Of a stretch of DNA of 64,000 nucleotides, positions 53,590 to 62,131 are shown piece by piece. The position numbers and the translations under genes were made by a program. Origin of the DNA: an uncultured Pseudomonadota bacterium (GTDB lineage Bacteria > Pseudomonadota > Gammaproteobacteria > Steroidobacterales > Steroidobacteraceae); NCBI GenBank assembly GCA_903832085.1, contig CAIKZZ010000022.1, forward strand, positions 62,001-126,000, written 5' to 3'. Within the stretch, counting starts at the first letter, position 1. Each line of letters opens with the position of its first letter. Under the pieces are notes generated by a model. It worked only from the letters and a program-made list of their open reading frames with translations, was not told where the DNA came from and did not search any database.

Positions 53590-56034
53590 ATGACTGTGAA
53601 CACTTTAACGCGATCGCTCCGCATCGCTGTGACCATGGCCTTGGCCGCGGTTCCAGTGCTGGTGAGTGCACAGCAAGCGCCAGCATCTAGCAGTGGTGCG
53701 CTCGATGAGGTGGTCGTGACCGCCACACGTCGCGAATCCAACCTGCAGCAAACGCCAATTGCGGTGAGCGCGCTGGATCAGAACCTGATCGAGCAAGCGT
53801 CGCCGCAGACGATTAGCGATCTTGCCGCCTATGTACCTAACTTCTCCGCTGCCAAGATCACGGGCTTTAATGCGGCGTCGTTTGCCATGCGCGGTGTGGG
53901 TAACACCAGCATCATCGTGTACGACGAGGCGCCAGTTGCTGTCATCGTCGACGATTTTGTTATGCCGAGTGTGGAGACCCAGCTGCTCGATGCGTTTGAC
54001 ATCCAGCAAGTGGAAGTCTTGCGCGGCCCACAGGGCACGTTGTTTGGTAAGAACACCACTGGCGGCGCCGTGGTGGTGCACACCAAGCAGCCGATCTTGA
54101 ATGAGTCGAGCGGCGAGGCGCGTTTCCAGTTCGGCAGCCCCGATATGAACTTACGCAATGCGCAGGGCGCATTTAACTTGCCACTGGTGAACGACAAGCT
54201 CGCACTGCGCGTGGTTGCGAGTAAAGAGACTGTGCCAGGTTGGAACCAAAACAATAGTTCAAACTATGTGTACACCTTGGCCAATCCAGTGCAGACCGGC
54301 GACGGCAGCCGTGCTGGCGGCACCGATGTGCTGACGGCACGTGCCAAGCTGTTGTGGCAGGTGTCTGAGAACGTGCAGGCCCGTTTCCAGTACGAGATGG
54401 TGCGTGACCGTTCGGACACACCAGCGGCTGTGAACGAGACGCCAACCAATGCATTGCCTGGCGCGTCAAGCCCATACTTTGTCTTCGCGCAGCTCGGCCT
54501 TGCCGGTCACTGCGTTGGCGATCCGTTGAACTGCGTGGGACTGACGAACCGCAGCGGGTATTTGATTGACATGCAAAAGGGCCACCAAGTGGATACCGAC
54601 GGCATGTACTTGAATGTCGATTGGACGCTGGCACCGGGTACCTTGACCTGGGTCAACGGCTACCGCTCGCAAGACTCGAGCTTGCCATCTGACTACACCG
54701 GCATTGTGGGTCCGGTCTCAGTGTTTGATGCCAATCGCGCGGATCGTCGCAAAACCTGGCAGGAAGAAGTCCGCTTTGCGTCCAAGCAGCTCGGCGACTT
54801 TAACTACGTGGTGGGTGGCTTCTACCAGCACGACGACACCAAGTTTTGCGTCGCGCAAATCTTGGGTATTTATGACCTCTTTGGTGTGCCGACACCGGCT
54901 GGCGCACAGCCCGGCGGCTACAACAACAACCCGCAGGTCATGTGCAATGCGCAGCAGGAGCGTTCGGCAGCGGCGTTTGCTGAAGGGAACTGGAAAGCGA
55001 ATGACAAGCTGACCATCACCTTGGGTGCGCGCTATACGAATGATCAGAAGGATTGGATTGGTCGCAACCAAGTGTTCGTGCAGGAGTTGGGCACCACTGG
55101 CGCGTTTGATCCTGCGTTCACCTACGAGCAGTTGGGTAGCTTGATGGCGGCGGCGGACTTTACGAAGTTCTCCTACGGCGTCGTGAAGGATAATCACAGC
55201 TGGTCGGTGCCGACCTACCGTTTGAGTGCGTCCTACCAGTTCAACCCGGATGTGTTTGGCTATGCGACGTTCTCGCACGGCTTCAAGGCGGGTGGCTATA
55301 GCGATCAGTTCAGCGCGGCGCCGATTACGCCGGAGCAGAGCAAGCCCACCAACCCTGAGTACGCAGACTCCTTTGAAGTCGGCTTGAAGTCAGAGTTGTT
55401 TGACCGTCGCCTGCGCTTGAACGAAGCGGTCTTTTACGTCAAGTACAAGGACTTGATTCGTCAGGTGGTTGAGCCGATTGTCAATCCAAACGGTTCACCC
55501 GGTGAGCTGACCGTGTTCCGCAATGCCGCGTCGATGACGACCTACGGTATTGAGAACGAGCTCACTGCGAAGTTGACCGATCATTGGACCTTGCGGGTGC
55601 CAGCGAGCTACCAGCACTGTTCGTATGACTCGTTCAATAGCTTAGGGGCCACGTTTGATTTGACGTCGATCCCTGTGAGTCGTTGCCCTGAGTGGACGGC
55701 CACCGTGTCCTTCGCCTACAACGCCGCCGCTGGTGCGGGTCGTATCGGCGCAGAACTGGGTGCTAACTACCAGAGCAAGAACCTCAACACGTTCTCGATT
55801 GCTAACCCGTACCCATGGGCGCAGACGTATCTCGAGGCTCGTACCCTCGTCGATGCGTCAGTGGCCTACTACGGCGAGAACGACAAGTGGTTCACGAAGG
55901 TCCTTGGGCGCAATTTGACGGACAAGCGCTACCATGTCTCGGGTCAGGACGTGGATCCATTGTGGGTCTGGGGCTTGTACGGCGAGCCACGCATGCTGGC
56001 CATTGAGCTTGGTATGAAGTTCGGCGGCAAGTAA
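53590..56034 (+). CDS. TonB-dependent outer-membrane receptor
   Basis: The 814-residue protein has a signal peptide (SLRIAVTMALAAVPVLVSAQ), then a TonB-box-like DEVVVTATRRESNLQQTPIAVSAL. A plug domain follows with VEVLRGPQGTLFGKNTTGGAVVVHTKQP near residues 140-165, and a long beta-barrel ending in the aromatic-terminated strand AIELGMKFGGK. It imports a ligand across the outer membrane using the TonB motor encoded at 40.4-42.7 kb or another. No siderophore-specific feature is visible. Its position next to the hydantoinase genes suggests a nitrogenous organic ligand. It appears to be a single-gene unit closed by hairpins. Confidence 0.9.
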   Translation: MTVNTLTRSLRIAVTMALAAVPVLVSAQQAPASSSGALDEVVVTATRRESNLQQTPIAVSALDQNLIEQASPQTISDLAAYVPNFSAAKITGFNAASFAMRGVGNTSIIVYDEAPVAVIVDDFVMPSVETQLLDAFDIQQVEVLRGPQGTLFGKNTTGGAVVVHTKQPILNESSGEARFQFGSPDMNLRNAQGAFNLPLVNDKLALRVVASKETVPGWNQNNSSNYVYTLANPVQTGDGSRAGGTDVLTARAKLLWQVSENVQARFQYEMVRDRSDTPAAVNETPTNALPGASSPYFVFAQLGLAGHCVGDPLNCVGLTNRSGYLIDMQKGHQVDTDGMYLNVDWTLAPGTLTWVNGYRSQDSSLPSDYTGIVGPVSVFDANRADRRKTWQEEVRFASKQLGDFNYVVGGFYQHDDTKFCVAQILGIYDLFGVPTPAGAQPGGYNNNPQVMCNAQQERSAAAFAEGNWKANDKLTITLGARYTNDQKDWIGRNQVFVQELGTTGAFDPAFTYEQLGSLMAAADFTKFSYGVVKDNHSWSVPTYRLSASYQFNPDVFGYATFSHGFKAGGYSDQFSAAPITPEQSKPTNPEYADSFEVGLKSELFDRRLRLNEAVFYVKYKDLIRQVVEPIVNPNGSPGELTVFRNAASMTTYGIENELTAKLTDHWTLRVPASYQHCSYDSFNSLGATFDLTSIPVSRCPEWTATVSFAYNAAAGAGRIGAELGANYQSKNLNTFSIANPYPWAQTYLEARTLVDASVAYYGENDKWFTKVLGRNLTDKRYHVSGQDVDPLWVWGLYGEPRMLAIELGMKFGGK

Positions 56035-56074
56035 GCCGGTCTCCCGGGAACACTCGGGAGTCGCAAGACGCGAG

Positions 56075-56100
56075 CAAGGGTCGGCAAGTGCCGGCCCTTG
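56075..56100 (+). terminator. Hairpin after the TonB-dependent receptor
   Basis: CAAGGGTCGGC (56075-56085) pairs with GCCGGCCCTTG (56090-56100), with one T-G wobble and loop AAGT. A second smaller hairpin (CTCCCG/CGGGAG) lies at 56041-56060. No T-run follows. Confidence 0.55.
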
Positions 56101-56225
56101 TGCGTTGTGGGGCTCGTGCTTTTGAGTTGCGCGATCCTCGGGCAGGTGCTCAGCCGACGAGATAGCCTCAGTGCGGCTGCTGGGCGGCGCTTGAGCCGCC
56201 CATGGGCGTTAAGCCTCGATGCGCA

Positions 56226-57029
56226 CTAGTGGCGGCTTAAAAACGCAAACAGCGCCTCACAAAACCGAATCTTTTGCTCACGTCCCGCCACCACGTGGGC
56301 GACATCTGCAAACAACACGCCTTCGGCCCCTGGGATGGCGCTTTCAATGGCGCGGGTGTGGGCAGGGGTCGTGACCTGATCGAGCCCTGCATGGATAATC
56401 AGTGACGGGCAACGCACCTGTGATAAGCGGGCCTTGGAGTCAAAGGCTACGCAGGCATCGATCAGGCGCGCGTGCGCGGGATATCGGCCATTTAATTCCC
56501 GCCAGCCGCCCTCGGGACCTAGGAGCTTTGATTTATAGACGTTGTAAAACTCTGGCGTAAAAGACAATAAGGTCACTGCCTTCTGAAACGCTTCAAAGCC
56601 ACAGTCCCGATGAATCCAGCGGAACATCTCGAGTTGGTCCCGTAAAAAGAGATCCACCTCGCACCACGCACCCATATTTACCATGCTGCGCGCGAGGTCC
56701 GGGCGGTTGATCGCAATTTCTTGGCAGATGCACGCGCCCATGCCCACCAAACCGATCAAGTGCACGTTCTTAAGTCCCAAATGGTCCAGTAGCCCGACGG
56801 CATCACCCGCATGCAAGGCCATGGTGGAGGGGGTCGCGAGGTCATCCCCTGAGTCACCAATGCCGCGGTAGTCAAAGACAATCACTTGGTAGCGATCGGT
56901 GAGGCCACGGGCGAGCTGGGTGTCATTGCCATGGCAAAATGTGCCCCACCCACCCATGCACAGCACCGGCTCGCCTTGGCCGATGACTTCGTAATACATG
57001 TTGTGATCATTAATGTGAGCAATCGGCAT
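56226..57029 (-). CDS. Alpha/beta-hydrolase homologue without nucleophile serine at the elbow
   Basis: The 267-residue protein follows the alpha/beta-hydrolase fold: EPVLCMGGWGTFCHGN near the oxyanion site, VIVFDYRGIGDSGD, an acid in HAGLDQVTTPAHT and a His in ADVAHVVAGREQ. At the position of the nucleophile elbow, G-x-S-x-G, it has HLIGLVGMGACICQ (residues 90-103), with no Ser or Asp; the nearest reactive residue is Cys100. It may be inactive or use an unusual mechanism. ATG at 57029 follows AAGGA; the frame is open further upstream without family sequence. It is transcribed towards the receptor and divergent from the GntR gene. Confidence 0.72.
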   Translation of the reverse strand: MPIAHINDHNMYYEVIGQGEPVLCMGGWGTFCHGNDTQLARGLTDRYQVIVFDYRGIGDSGDDLATPSTMALHAGDAVGLLDHLGLKNVHLIGLVGMGACICQEIAINRPDLARSMVNMGAWCEVDLFLRDQLEMFRWIHRDCGFEAFQKAVTLLSFTPEFYNVYKSKLLGPEGGWRELNGRYPAHARLIDACVAFDSKARLSQVRCPSLIIHAGLDQVTTPAHTRAIESAIPGAEGVLFADVAHVVAGREQKIRFCEALFAFLSRH

Positions 57030-57190
57030 GTGAGTCCTTCGGGGTAAAATAACGTCGGCGGCGGGATGGTCTTGCCATCGCACGGCGCATCGCACTAGTT
57101 TGAGCGATTTGAGGGGTGGAGGCTAGCGCTGTGCATGCTGCGTGAGGTGCTTCGAGCCACGTAGAATGGCGGGCGTAGGGCGTCGGTGCT

Positions 57191-57203
57191 ATCGTTGAAC
57201 GAT
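57191..57203. promoter_or_regulatory. Inverted repeat overlapping the GntR start
   Basis: ATCGTT-G-AACGAT is a perfect 6-1-6 inverted repeat ending on the first base of the putative TTG start. It could be an autoregulatory operator. Its sequence differs from the TGTATACA sites at 47.4 kb. Confidence 0.4.
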
Positions 57204-57885
57204 TGTCAGTGGAGACTGCAGTGCGCGCGGCAGATAAAGCCTACCAAACCGTCAAGTCCGGAATTATCTCTGGGCGTTTTGCTGCGGCTTCCCGGCTGAC
57301 CGAGCACGAAGTGGCTGCTGCCGCGGGCGTCAGTCGGACCCCCGCGCGCGAAGCGCTGCGGCGCTTGCATTCAGAGGGCTTTGTCGCTTTCACGCCGAAT
57401 CAAGGCGCGGTCGTGAGCGAATGGAGTGAGGGTGATGCGGACGAGATTTTCGCGATCCGTGCGATGCTCGAGGCGCACGGCGCGCAGCGTGCAGCGCAGC
57501 TTGCCACCACGGCTCAAGTGGCTGAGCTACGAGCGCTCGCTGAGGCGCAGCAAGCAGAAACTCGCGCGGGCCGGCGCGCATCAATCGACCGCATTGCAGA
57601 GCTTAATAGCCAGTTTCATCGGCGCTTACAGGAAGCAGCAGCGAGTCCGCGATTGACGCGCTCACTCGCGGCTTTGCTCGAAGCCTCACTCATTATGAAA
57701 ACGTTTAGAAACTACTCTGCTGAGGACTTGGCACGTAGCGTTCTGCTGAGGACTTGGCACGTAGCGTGGCGCATCACTTGGAACTCGTGCGAGCGCTTGA
57801 GGCCAAGGATGGCGAGTGGGCAGCATCCGTGATGCGTTCACACGTCTTGTCCGCGAAACGCACCTTGCAAAGTGGCCGCCATTAA
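57203..57885 (+). pseudogene. GntR/FCD-family transcriptional regulator, frameshifted
   Basis: The N-terminal winged helix is intact (YQTVKSGIISGRFAAASRLTEHEVAAAAGVSRTPAREALRRLHSEGF), as is most of the FCD ligand domain (AELNSQFHRRLQEAA). A perfect 26-base direct duplication (57716-57741 and 57742-57767) shifts the frame, so the protein ends at 57832 in an unrelated tail. Removing one copy restores a typical FCD end running through HHLELVRALEAKDGEW and MRSHVLSAKRTL to a stop at 57883-57885. The lost part includes a conserved His used for metal or ligand binding in FCD domains. The regulator may be non-functional in this strain, or the duplication may be an assembly error. The start is TTG 57203 or GTG 57209. 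Confidence 0.85.
57716..57767 (+). repeat. Perfect 26-bp tandem duplication
   Basis: The unit beginning TCTGCTGAGGACTTGG and ending GTAGCGT occurs twice without a gap or mismatch, inside the coding region of the GntR regulator. Because 26 is not a multiple of three it breaks the frame. The perfect identity points to a recent event. Confidence 0.95.
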
Positions 57886-57910
57886 GCTGTGCGGCAGTTG
57901 GTGATGATTT

Positions 57911-57920
57911 TCGTATACGA
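57911..57920. promoter_or_regulatory. TCGTATACGA palindrome upstream of the peroxiredoxin gene
   Basis: A 10-base perfect palindrome with the GTATAC core, 31 bases before the peroxiredoxin start and in the likely promoter. It shares the core with the palindromes at 47357 and 47423. Confidence 0.45.
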
Positions 57921-57950
57921 TTTTTGTTTAGATTTTTTAAGGAGAGCAGC

Positions 57951-58433
57951 ATGACAATTAAAGTAGGTGACAAGGTTCCAGCGGCAACGTTAAAGCACAT
58001 GGCAAAAGATGGCCCTGCGAACGTCACGACGGCCGATTTTTTTAAAGGACGCACTGTGGTGTTATTTGCAGTGCCGGGCGCCTACACACCGACTTGCCAT
58101 GCCAAGCACGTGCCAGGCTTTGTGACCCATGCCGCGGCCTTGAAAGCCAAGGGCGTCGATGCTATTGGCTGCATGAGTGTCAATGATGTGTTTGTGATGG
58201 ACGCGTGGGGCAAGGTACTTAACGTGGGTGAGGGCATCACTATGCTGGCTGACGGCAATGGCGAGTTCACCAAGGCGCTGGGGCTTGAGCTTGATGCCAG
58301 CGGCTTTGGTATGGGAACGCGCAGTCAGCGTTTTGCATTCGTGGCGAAAGACGGGCTCATTTCGCATGTGTTTGTTGAAACGGGTGGTGAGTTTCGCGTC
58401 AGTGCGGCGGAGCACGTGCTCGCCAATCTGTAG
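57951..58433 (+). CDS. Peroxiredoxin (Prx5/AhpE-like redoxin)
   Basis: The 160-residue protein is a thiol peroxidase of the Prx5 group: VVLFAVPGAYTPTCHAKHVPGF contains the peroxidatic Cys49 within the P-x3-T-x2-C motif, and GLGTRS-type sequence is present as GFGMGTRSQRFAFVAKDG. A second Cys occurs in AIGCMSVND. It reduces hydrogen peroxide or alkyl peroxides in the cytoplasm. ATG 57951 has a strong AAGGAG site; the longer open frame from 57816 overlaps the GntR gene. It is transcribed on its own and closed by a terminator. Confidence 0.9.
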   Translation: MTIKVGDKVPAATLKHMAKDGPANVTTADFFKGRTVVLFAVPGAYTPTCHAKHVPGFVTHAAALKAKGVDAIGCMSVNDVFVMDAWGKVLNVGEGITMLADGNGEFTKALGLELDASGFGMGTRSQRFAFVAKDGLISHVFVETGGEFRVSAAEHVLANL

Positions 58434-58445
58434 TTGAGCATCGCG

Positions 58446-58483
58446 AGCGGCCATCGAGTAATCGCTGGCCGCTTTGTTTGTTT
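58446..58483 (+). terminator. Intrinsic terminator after the peroxiredoxin gene
   Basis: AGCGGCCA (58446-58453) and TGGCCGCT (58466-58473) form a perfect eight-pair stem followed by a T-rich tract (TTGTTTGTTT), 13 bases after the stop codon. Confidence 0.82.
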
Positions 58484-58528
58484 GATGGCTTTAAGTGCCG
58501 GCTGCGCTCAGCGGTGTCGTCGGGTGGG

Positions 58529-59098
58529 TCAGGGGAGTGGCGTCACGCCGATGAGCGCATGGTGCCAGCCAGTCAGGAACGCGTAATAGAGCGTCAGCCC
58601 TCCGAGGACCGCCACGGCGTCACCAAATTTGCCGACGCCCAGCACCGTCACGCGCACGCTGCCGGTGCGGCGCTTCAGTGAAATGCGCGTCAGTACCGCC
58701 CACGCTAAAAAACTCGTAAACAGCAGGGTACCTGCGAGGGTGCCATTGGCGAGTAAGTGTGCGAGTGCCCAGAGCTTAATGGCGACCAAGAGTGGATGCT
58801 TGAGCGTTGTACGCAGGCGGCAATCGAGCGCCGAGGCCAGTACGAAGGGGAACACGGGGGCGAGCAGTGCCACCACAAGCAGGCGTAGCGCATGAGGTGC
58901 ATCAAAGAGCACGACTGGCGCGAGGCGCGTGTCGGCGTAGCCACGCGCGATGAGCACGAGTCCCGCGAGGCTCACAAGGGCATGTAGGGCGCGATACAGG
59001 CTTAAGCCCCATTGGTTGATGAGTCGCGGCCTCAAACCCACGATGGCTAGTGAATGAACGCCGAGGAAGAGGATTAAACCCGCGATCAAACAAATCAT
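58529..59098 (-). CDS. NnrU-family integral membrane protein
   Basis: The 189-residue protein has about five transmembrane helices and the NnrU pattern: GVHSLAIVGLRPRL at the start, LYRALHALVSLAGLVLIARGY, and TTLKHPLLVAIKLWALAHLLANG in the middle. NnrU proteins were first linked to denitrification regulons, but many bacteria carry them without denitrification, and their function is unclear; they resemble a phospholipid-methyltransferase-like membrane fold. No denitrification gene is visible here. Confidence 0.8.
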   Translation of the reverse strand: MICLIAGLILFLGVHSLAIVGLRPRLINQWGLSLYRALHALVSLAGLVLIARGYADTRLAPVVLFDAPHALRLLVVALLAPVFPFVLASALDCRLRTTLKHPLLVAIKLWALAHLLANGTLAGTLLFTSFLAWAVLTRISLKRRTGSVRVTVLGVGKFGDAVAVLGGLTLYYAFLTGWHHALIGVTPLP

Positions 59099-59234
59099 GA
59101 GGTACTCCGCGACAGGGCCCGCCCAGAGCCTACTCGATCGGGTGGTGCGTTGGTGAGGTCGTTACCCAGCGTTTTAATAATAAAGTCTAATTATCAACTA
59201 TTTACGACGATAGTCGAACGTAGTTTCTTGAAAT

Positions 59235-59262
59235 ACCCGACACCGCGAACGCGGTGCCGGGT
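59235..59262 (-). terminator. Hairpin after etfA
   Basis: ACCCGACACCGC (59235-59246) and GCGGTGCCGGGT (59251-59262) form a long stem with loop GAAC, seven bases past the etfA stop on the minus strand. Only a short T tract (ATTTC) follows. Confidence 0.6.
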
Positions 59263-59269
59263 TTAAGGA

Positions 59270-60211
59270 TTAGCCCAGAGCAGCCTCGAGTGCCGGCAGG
59301 ATCTGAAACAGATCACCCACCAGACCAAAGTCTGCCACTTCAAAGATCGGTGCCTCCGCATCCTTGTTGATGGCAACAATGGTGCGGGCGTCTTTGATGC
59401 CAGTGAGATGCTGGATAGCTCCAGAAATTCCAACCGCCACGTACAGTTCCGGCGCAATGATCTTGCCCGTTTGGCCCACCTGCAGTTCGTTCGACGCGTA
59501 ACCGGCATCGACCGCTGCGCGTGAGGCGCCGACGGCTGCGTTTAATTTATCGGCCAGTGAGTAAATCAGCTGGAAATTTTCTTTGCTGGCAAGCGCGCGC
59601 CCGCCGGACACCACGCGCGGCGCACTTTGCAGATCCGGCCGGTCAGAGGCTGCTGCCGACAGACTGACGTAGCGGGTGTGTGTGGGTGCGGGCGCATCTG
59701 CGCTCACCGCGCTGATGGTGGCAGCGCCACCGTCGAGTGCTGCCTCAAAGGAGGCTGTGCGCACGGTCGCGACGACTTTGCGATTGGCAGCCACTTCGAC
59801 GGTGATGATGGCATTACCCGCATAGATCGGGCGCTTAAAGCGCGTGGGGCTTTCCACTGACATCGCATCTGAAATCTGTGGCACACCGAGTAAGGCCGCC
59901 ACACGCGGCATCAAGTCCTTGCCGAAGGTGGTTGAGGCACCAAAGATGTGGGTGTAGCTCGCAGCCAACTGCACCACTTGTGGGGCTAGCACTGCGGCGA
60001 GGGACTGGGCGTGACGCGCATCGGTAATCGTGATGACCTGTGCCACGCCGGTTAAACGGGCTGCTTGCTGGGCAATGGGGCCGGGATCCGCTGCAAATAC
60101 TGCAAGCGTAATCTCACCACCAGCAATTTGTGCGGCGCAAGTGACGCAGCGCGCACTCGCCGGGGAGAGTTTTTTGCCGTCGTGTTCGGCAATAATCAGA
60201 ATCTTGCTCAT
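59270..60211 (-). CDS. etfA: Electron transfer flavoprotein alpha subunit
   Basis: EtfA binds FAD and, with EtfB, carries electrons from acyl-CoA dehydrogenases to ETF-ubiquinone oxidoreductase. The 313-residue protein has the C-terminal FAD domain: [32 protein letters not shown] and [23 protein letters not shown]. Its start overlaps the etfB stop by four bases. It would serve the acyl-CoA dehydrogenase at 19.6 kb among others. Confidence 0.95.
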   Translation of the reverse strand: MSKILIIAEHDGKKLSPASARCVTCAAQIAGGEITLAVFAADPGPIAQQAARLTGVAQVITITDARHAQSLAAVLAPQVVQLAASYTHIFGASTTFGKDLMPRVAALLGVPQISDAMSVESPTRFKRPIYAGNAIITVEVAANRKVVATVRTASFEAALDGGAATISAVSADAPAPTHTRYVSLSAAASDRPDLQSAPRVVSGGRALASKENFQLIYSLADKLNAAVGASRAAVDAGYASNELQVGQTGKIIAPELYVAVGISGAIQHLTGIKDARTIVAINKDAEAPIFEVADFGLVGDLFQILPALEAALG

Positions 60212-60960
60212 GACACTAAACCTTTTTTCTTCAGTGCATCGACGAGTTCCGCGACATCTTTTACCAAGATACCCTTCGCTCGCGCCTTCGGTGCTTCGGT
60301 GTGTACGGTCTTCAAGCCGTCATCAATACTGACGCCGAGTGTCGCCAAATCGGTCACATCGAGCTGCTTCTTTTTGGCCTTCATGATATCCGGCAGCTTC
60401 ACATAGCGCGGCTCGTTCAGGCGCAGATCTGCCGAGATCACTGCCGGCAGATCGACTTCGATGGTCTCAAGGCCGGCGTCGACCTCACGCACGATGGTGG
60501 CTACCGTGCCATTGATGGTGAGCTTTGAGCAAAAAGTGGCTTGCGGGCGTCCCCAGAGAGCGGCCAGCATGGGGCCGGTTTGGGCAGCATCGTCATCGAT
60601 GGCCTGTTTGCCCACGATCACAAGGTCTGGTTGCTCAGTTTTGATGATCGCAAGTAGTGCGTGCGCTGCGGTGAGTGGCTCGATTGCCTGGTCGGTTTTG
60701 ACCAAGATGGCACGGTCCGCCCCCATGGCGAGCGCTGTGCGTAACTGCTGTTGGGCATCGTCAGGGCCGATGCTCACGGCAATGATCTCGGTGGCCTCGC
60801 CGCGTTCTTTGATGCGTAGCGCTTCTTCAAGGGCAATCTCGTCAAAGGGATTGACGCTCATTTTGACGCCATCCAGGGCAACGCCGGAGCCGTCGGGTTT
60901 GACGCGCACGCGCACGTTATAGTCCACGACGCGTTTTATGCCGACAATAATTTTTTGCAT
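60208..60960 (-). CDS. etfB: Electron transfer flavoprotein beta subunit
   Basis: The 250-residue partner of EtfA has KRVVDYNVRVRVKPDGSGV near the N-terminus, NPFDEIALEEALRIKERG, GKQAIDDDAAQTGPMLAALWG near residue 115, and the recognition loop VDLPAVISADLRLNEPRYVKLPDIMKAKKK near 190-215 used to dock acyl-CoA dehydrogenases. It heads the etfB-etfA minus-strand operon and is divergent from the ABC transporter. Confidence 0.95.
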   Translation of the reverse strand: MQKIIVGIKRVVDYNVRVRVKPDGSGVALDGVKMSVNPFDEIALEEALRIKERGEATEIIAVSIGPDDAQQQLRTALAMGADRAILVKTDQAIEPLTAAHALLAIIKTEQPDLVIVGKQAIDDDAAQTGPMLAALWGRPQATFCSKLTINGTVATIVREVDAGLETIEVDLPAVISADLRLNEPRYVKLPDIMKAKKKQLDVTDLATLGVSIDDGLKTVHTEAPKARAKGILVKDVAELVDALKKKGLVS

Positions 60961-61189
60961 ACCAATCTACTCCCAAGGGCCTAACCGGCATTTTCGCATC
61001 CCTCGGGGGTGCGTGCCGTTATGATTGCGACGCGGCACGCTATTAAAAACGCCCTCGGGTGTCAAATTCTGCCGCTTTTGCGGCTTAGCCACGGTGCATT
61101 GCCAGCAGGTAGGGGGTCTTCTAGACTCGAGTGTACCGACCGTGTAGATCGCTGATCATTCGCCACTCCCGCCGCAGGTGCTACGTTCG

Positions 61190-62131
61190 ATGAATCCCAC
61201 CCTCCGGCGCCTGTTGTGGAATATCCCGGTTTTACTGCTCATTGTGACTTTGGCCTTCGGGTTAGTGCGCCTCGCCCCCGGTGGGCCGTTTGACCAAGAG
61301 CAGGCGCTAGCGCCTGACGTAAAGGCGAATCTGGACCGTGCTTACGGGCTCGATTTACCACTTTCCCAGCAGTATGGGCGGTATCTATGGCGCCTCGCGC
61401 ACGGGGATTTGGGTCCTTCTATGCGGCTGCGTGATTTTAGTGTCAACGAGCTGCTTAGCGTGGGCTTACCAGTGAGCCTCAGTCTCGGGGCCTTCAGTTT
61501 ATTGCTATCGCTCGGCGTCGGGGTGCCAATTGGATTGCTGGCGGCTTACCACCGTGGTCACTGGCTCGAGCGAGTGCTGATGCCGTTGATGAGTCTGGGT
61601 GTGGCCATCCCCAGTTACGTCACGGCGCCCACTTTGGCGCTGGTGTTTGGTCTTTATCTGCATTGGTTGCCTGTGGCGGGCTGGGAGCCTGGGGAGACGC
61701 GTGATCTGGTGTTGCCTGTGATCGCGCTGTCGTTGCCTACGCTCGCAACGGTGGCGCGTCTGACGCGGGCAAGCGCGCTCGAAGTGCTGGAGTTGGCATT
61801 TTTGCGTACCGCACGCGCCAAGGGATTAAGTCAGCTGCGCACGCTTGTGTGGCATTTGCTGCCACCGACCCTCGTGCCGGTGCTGGCCTACCTGGGTCCC
61901 GCAACGGCAGCCATCCTGACAGGATCATTAGTGGTCGAGACGGTGTTTGGCCTGCCGGGTATGGGGCGCTACCTCGTACAGGGAGCCTTGAATCGCGATT
62001 ACACCTTGGTGTTGGGTCAGGTGATTGTCTACGCCACATTGATTCTTGTGATCAACGCGATCGTCGATGTACTGCAAGGTTTTTTAGACCCGCGCTTAGC
62101 TTTGGGTGTCCGTGATGCGGGGCGGGCATGA
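61190..62131 (+). CDS. Oligopeptide/dipeptide-type ABC transporter permease (OppB/DppB class)
   Basis: The 313-residue inner-membrane permease has six helices, the first at LLWNIPVLLLIVTLAFGLVRLAPGGPF, then the cytoplasmic EAA motif region ASALEVLELAFLRTARAKGLSQLRTL near residue 205 and VVETVFGLPGMGRYLVQGAL near 255. These are OppB/DppB hallmarks. ATG 61190 is taken as start, with GTG 61178 possible. No substrate-binding protein is found upstream, so one may lie beyond the window or elsewhere. Peptides, nickel or other small solutes are possible cargo. Confidence 0.88.
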   Translation: MNPTLRRLLWNIPVLLLIVTLAFGLVRLAPGGPFDQEQALAPDVKANLDRAYGLDLPLSQQYGRYLWRLAHGDLGPSMRLRDFSVNELLSVGLPVSLSLGAFSLLLSLGVGVPIGLLAAYHRGHWLERVLMPLMSLGVAIPSYVTAPTLALVFGLYLHWLPVAGWEPGETRDLVLPVIALSLPTLATVARLTRASALEVLELAFLRTARAKGLSQLRTLVWHLLPPTLVPVLAYLGPATAAILTGSLVVETVFGLPGMGRYLVQGALNRDYTLVLGQVIVYATLILVINAIVDVLQGFLDPRLALGVRDAGRA

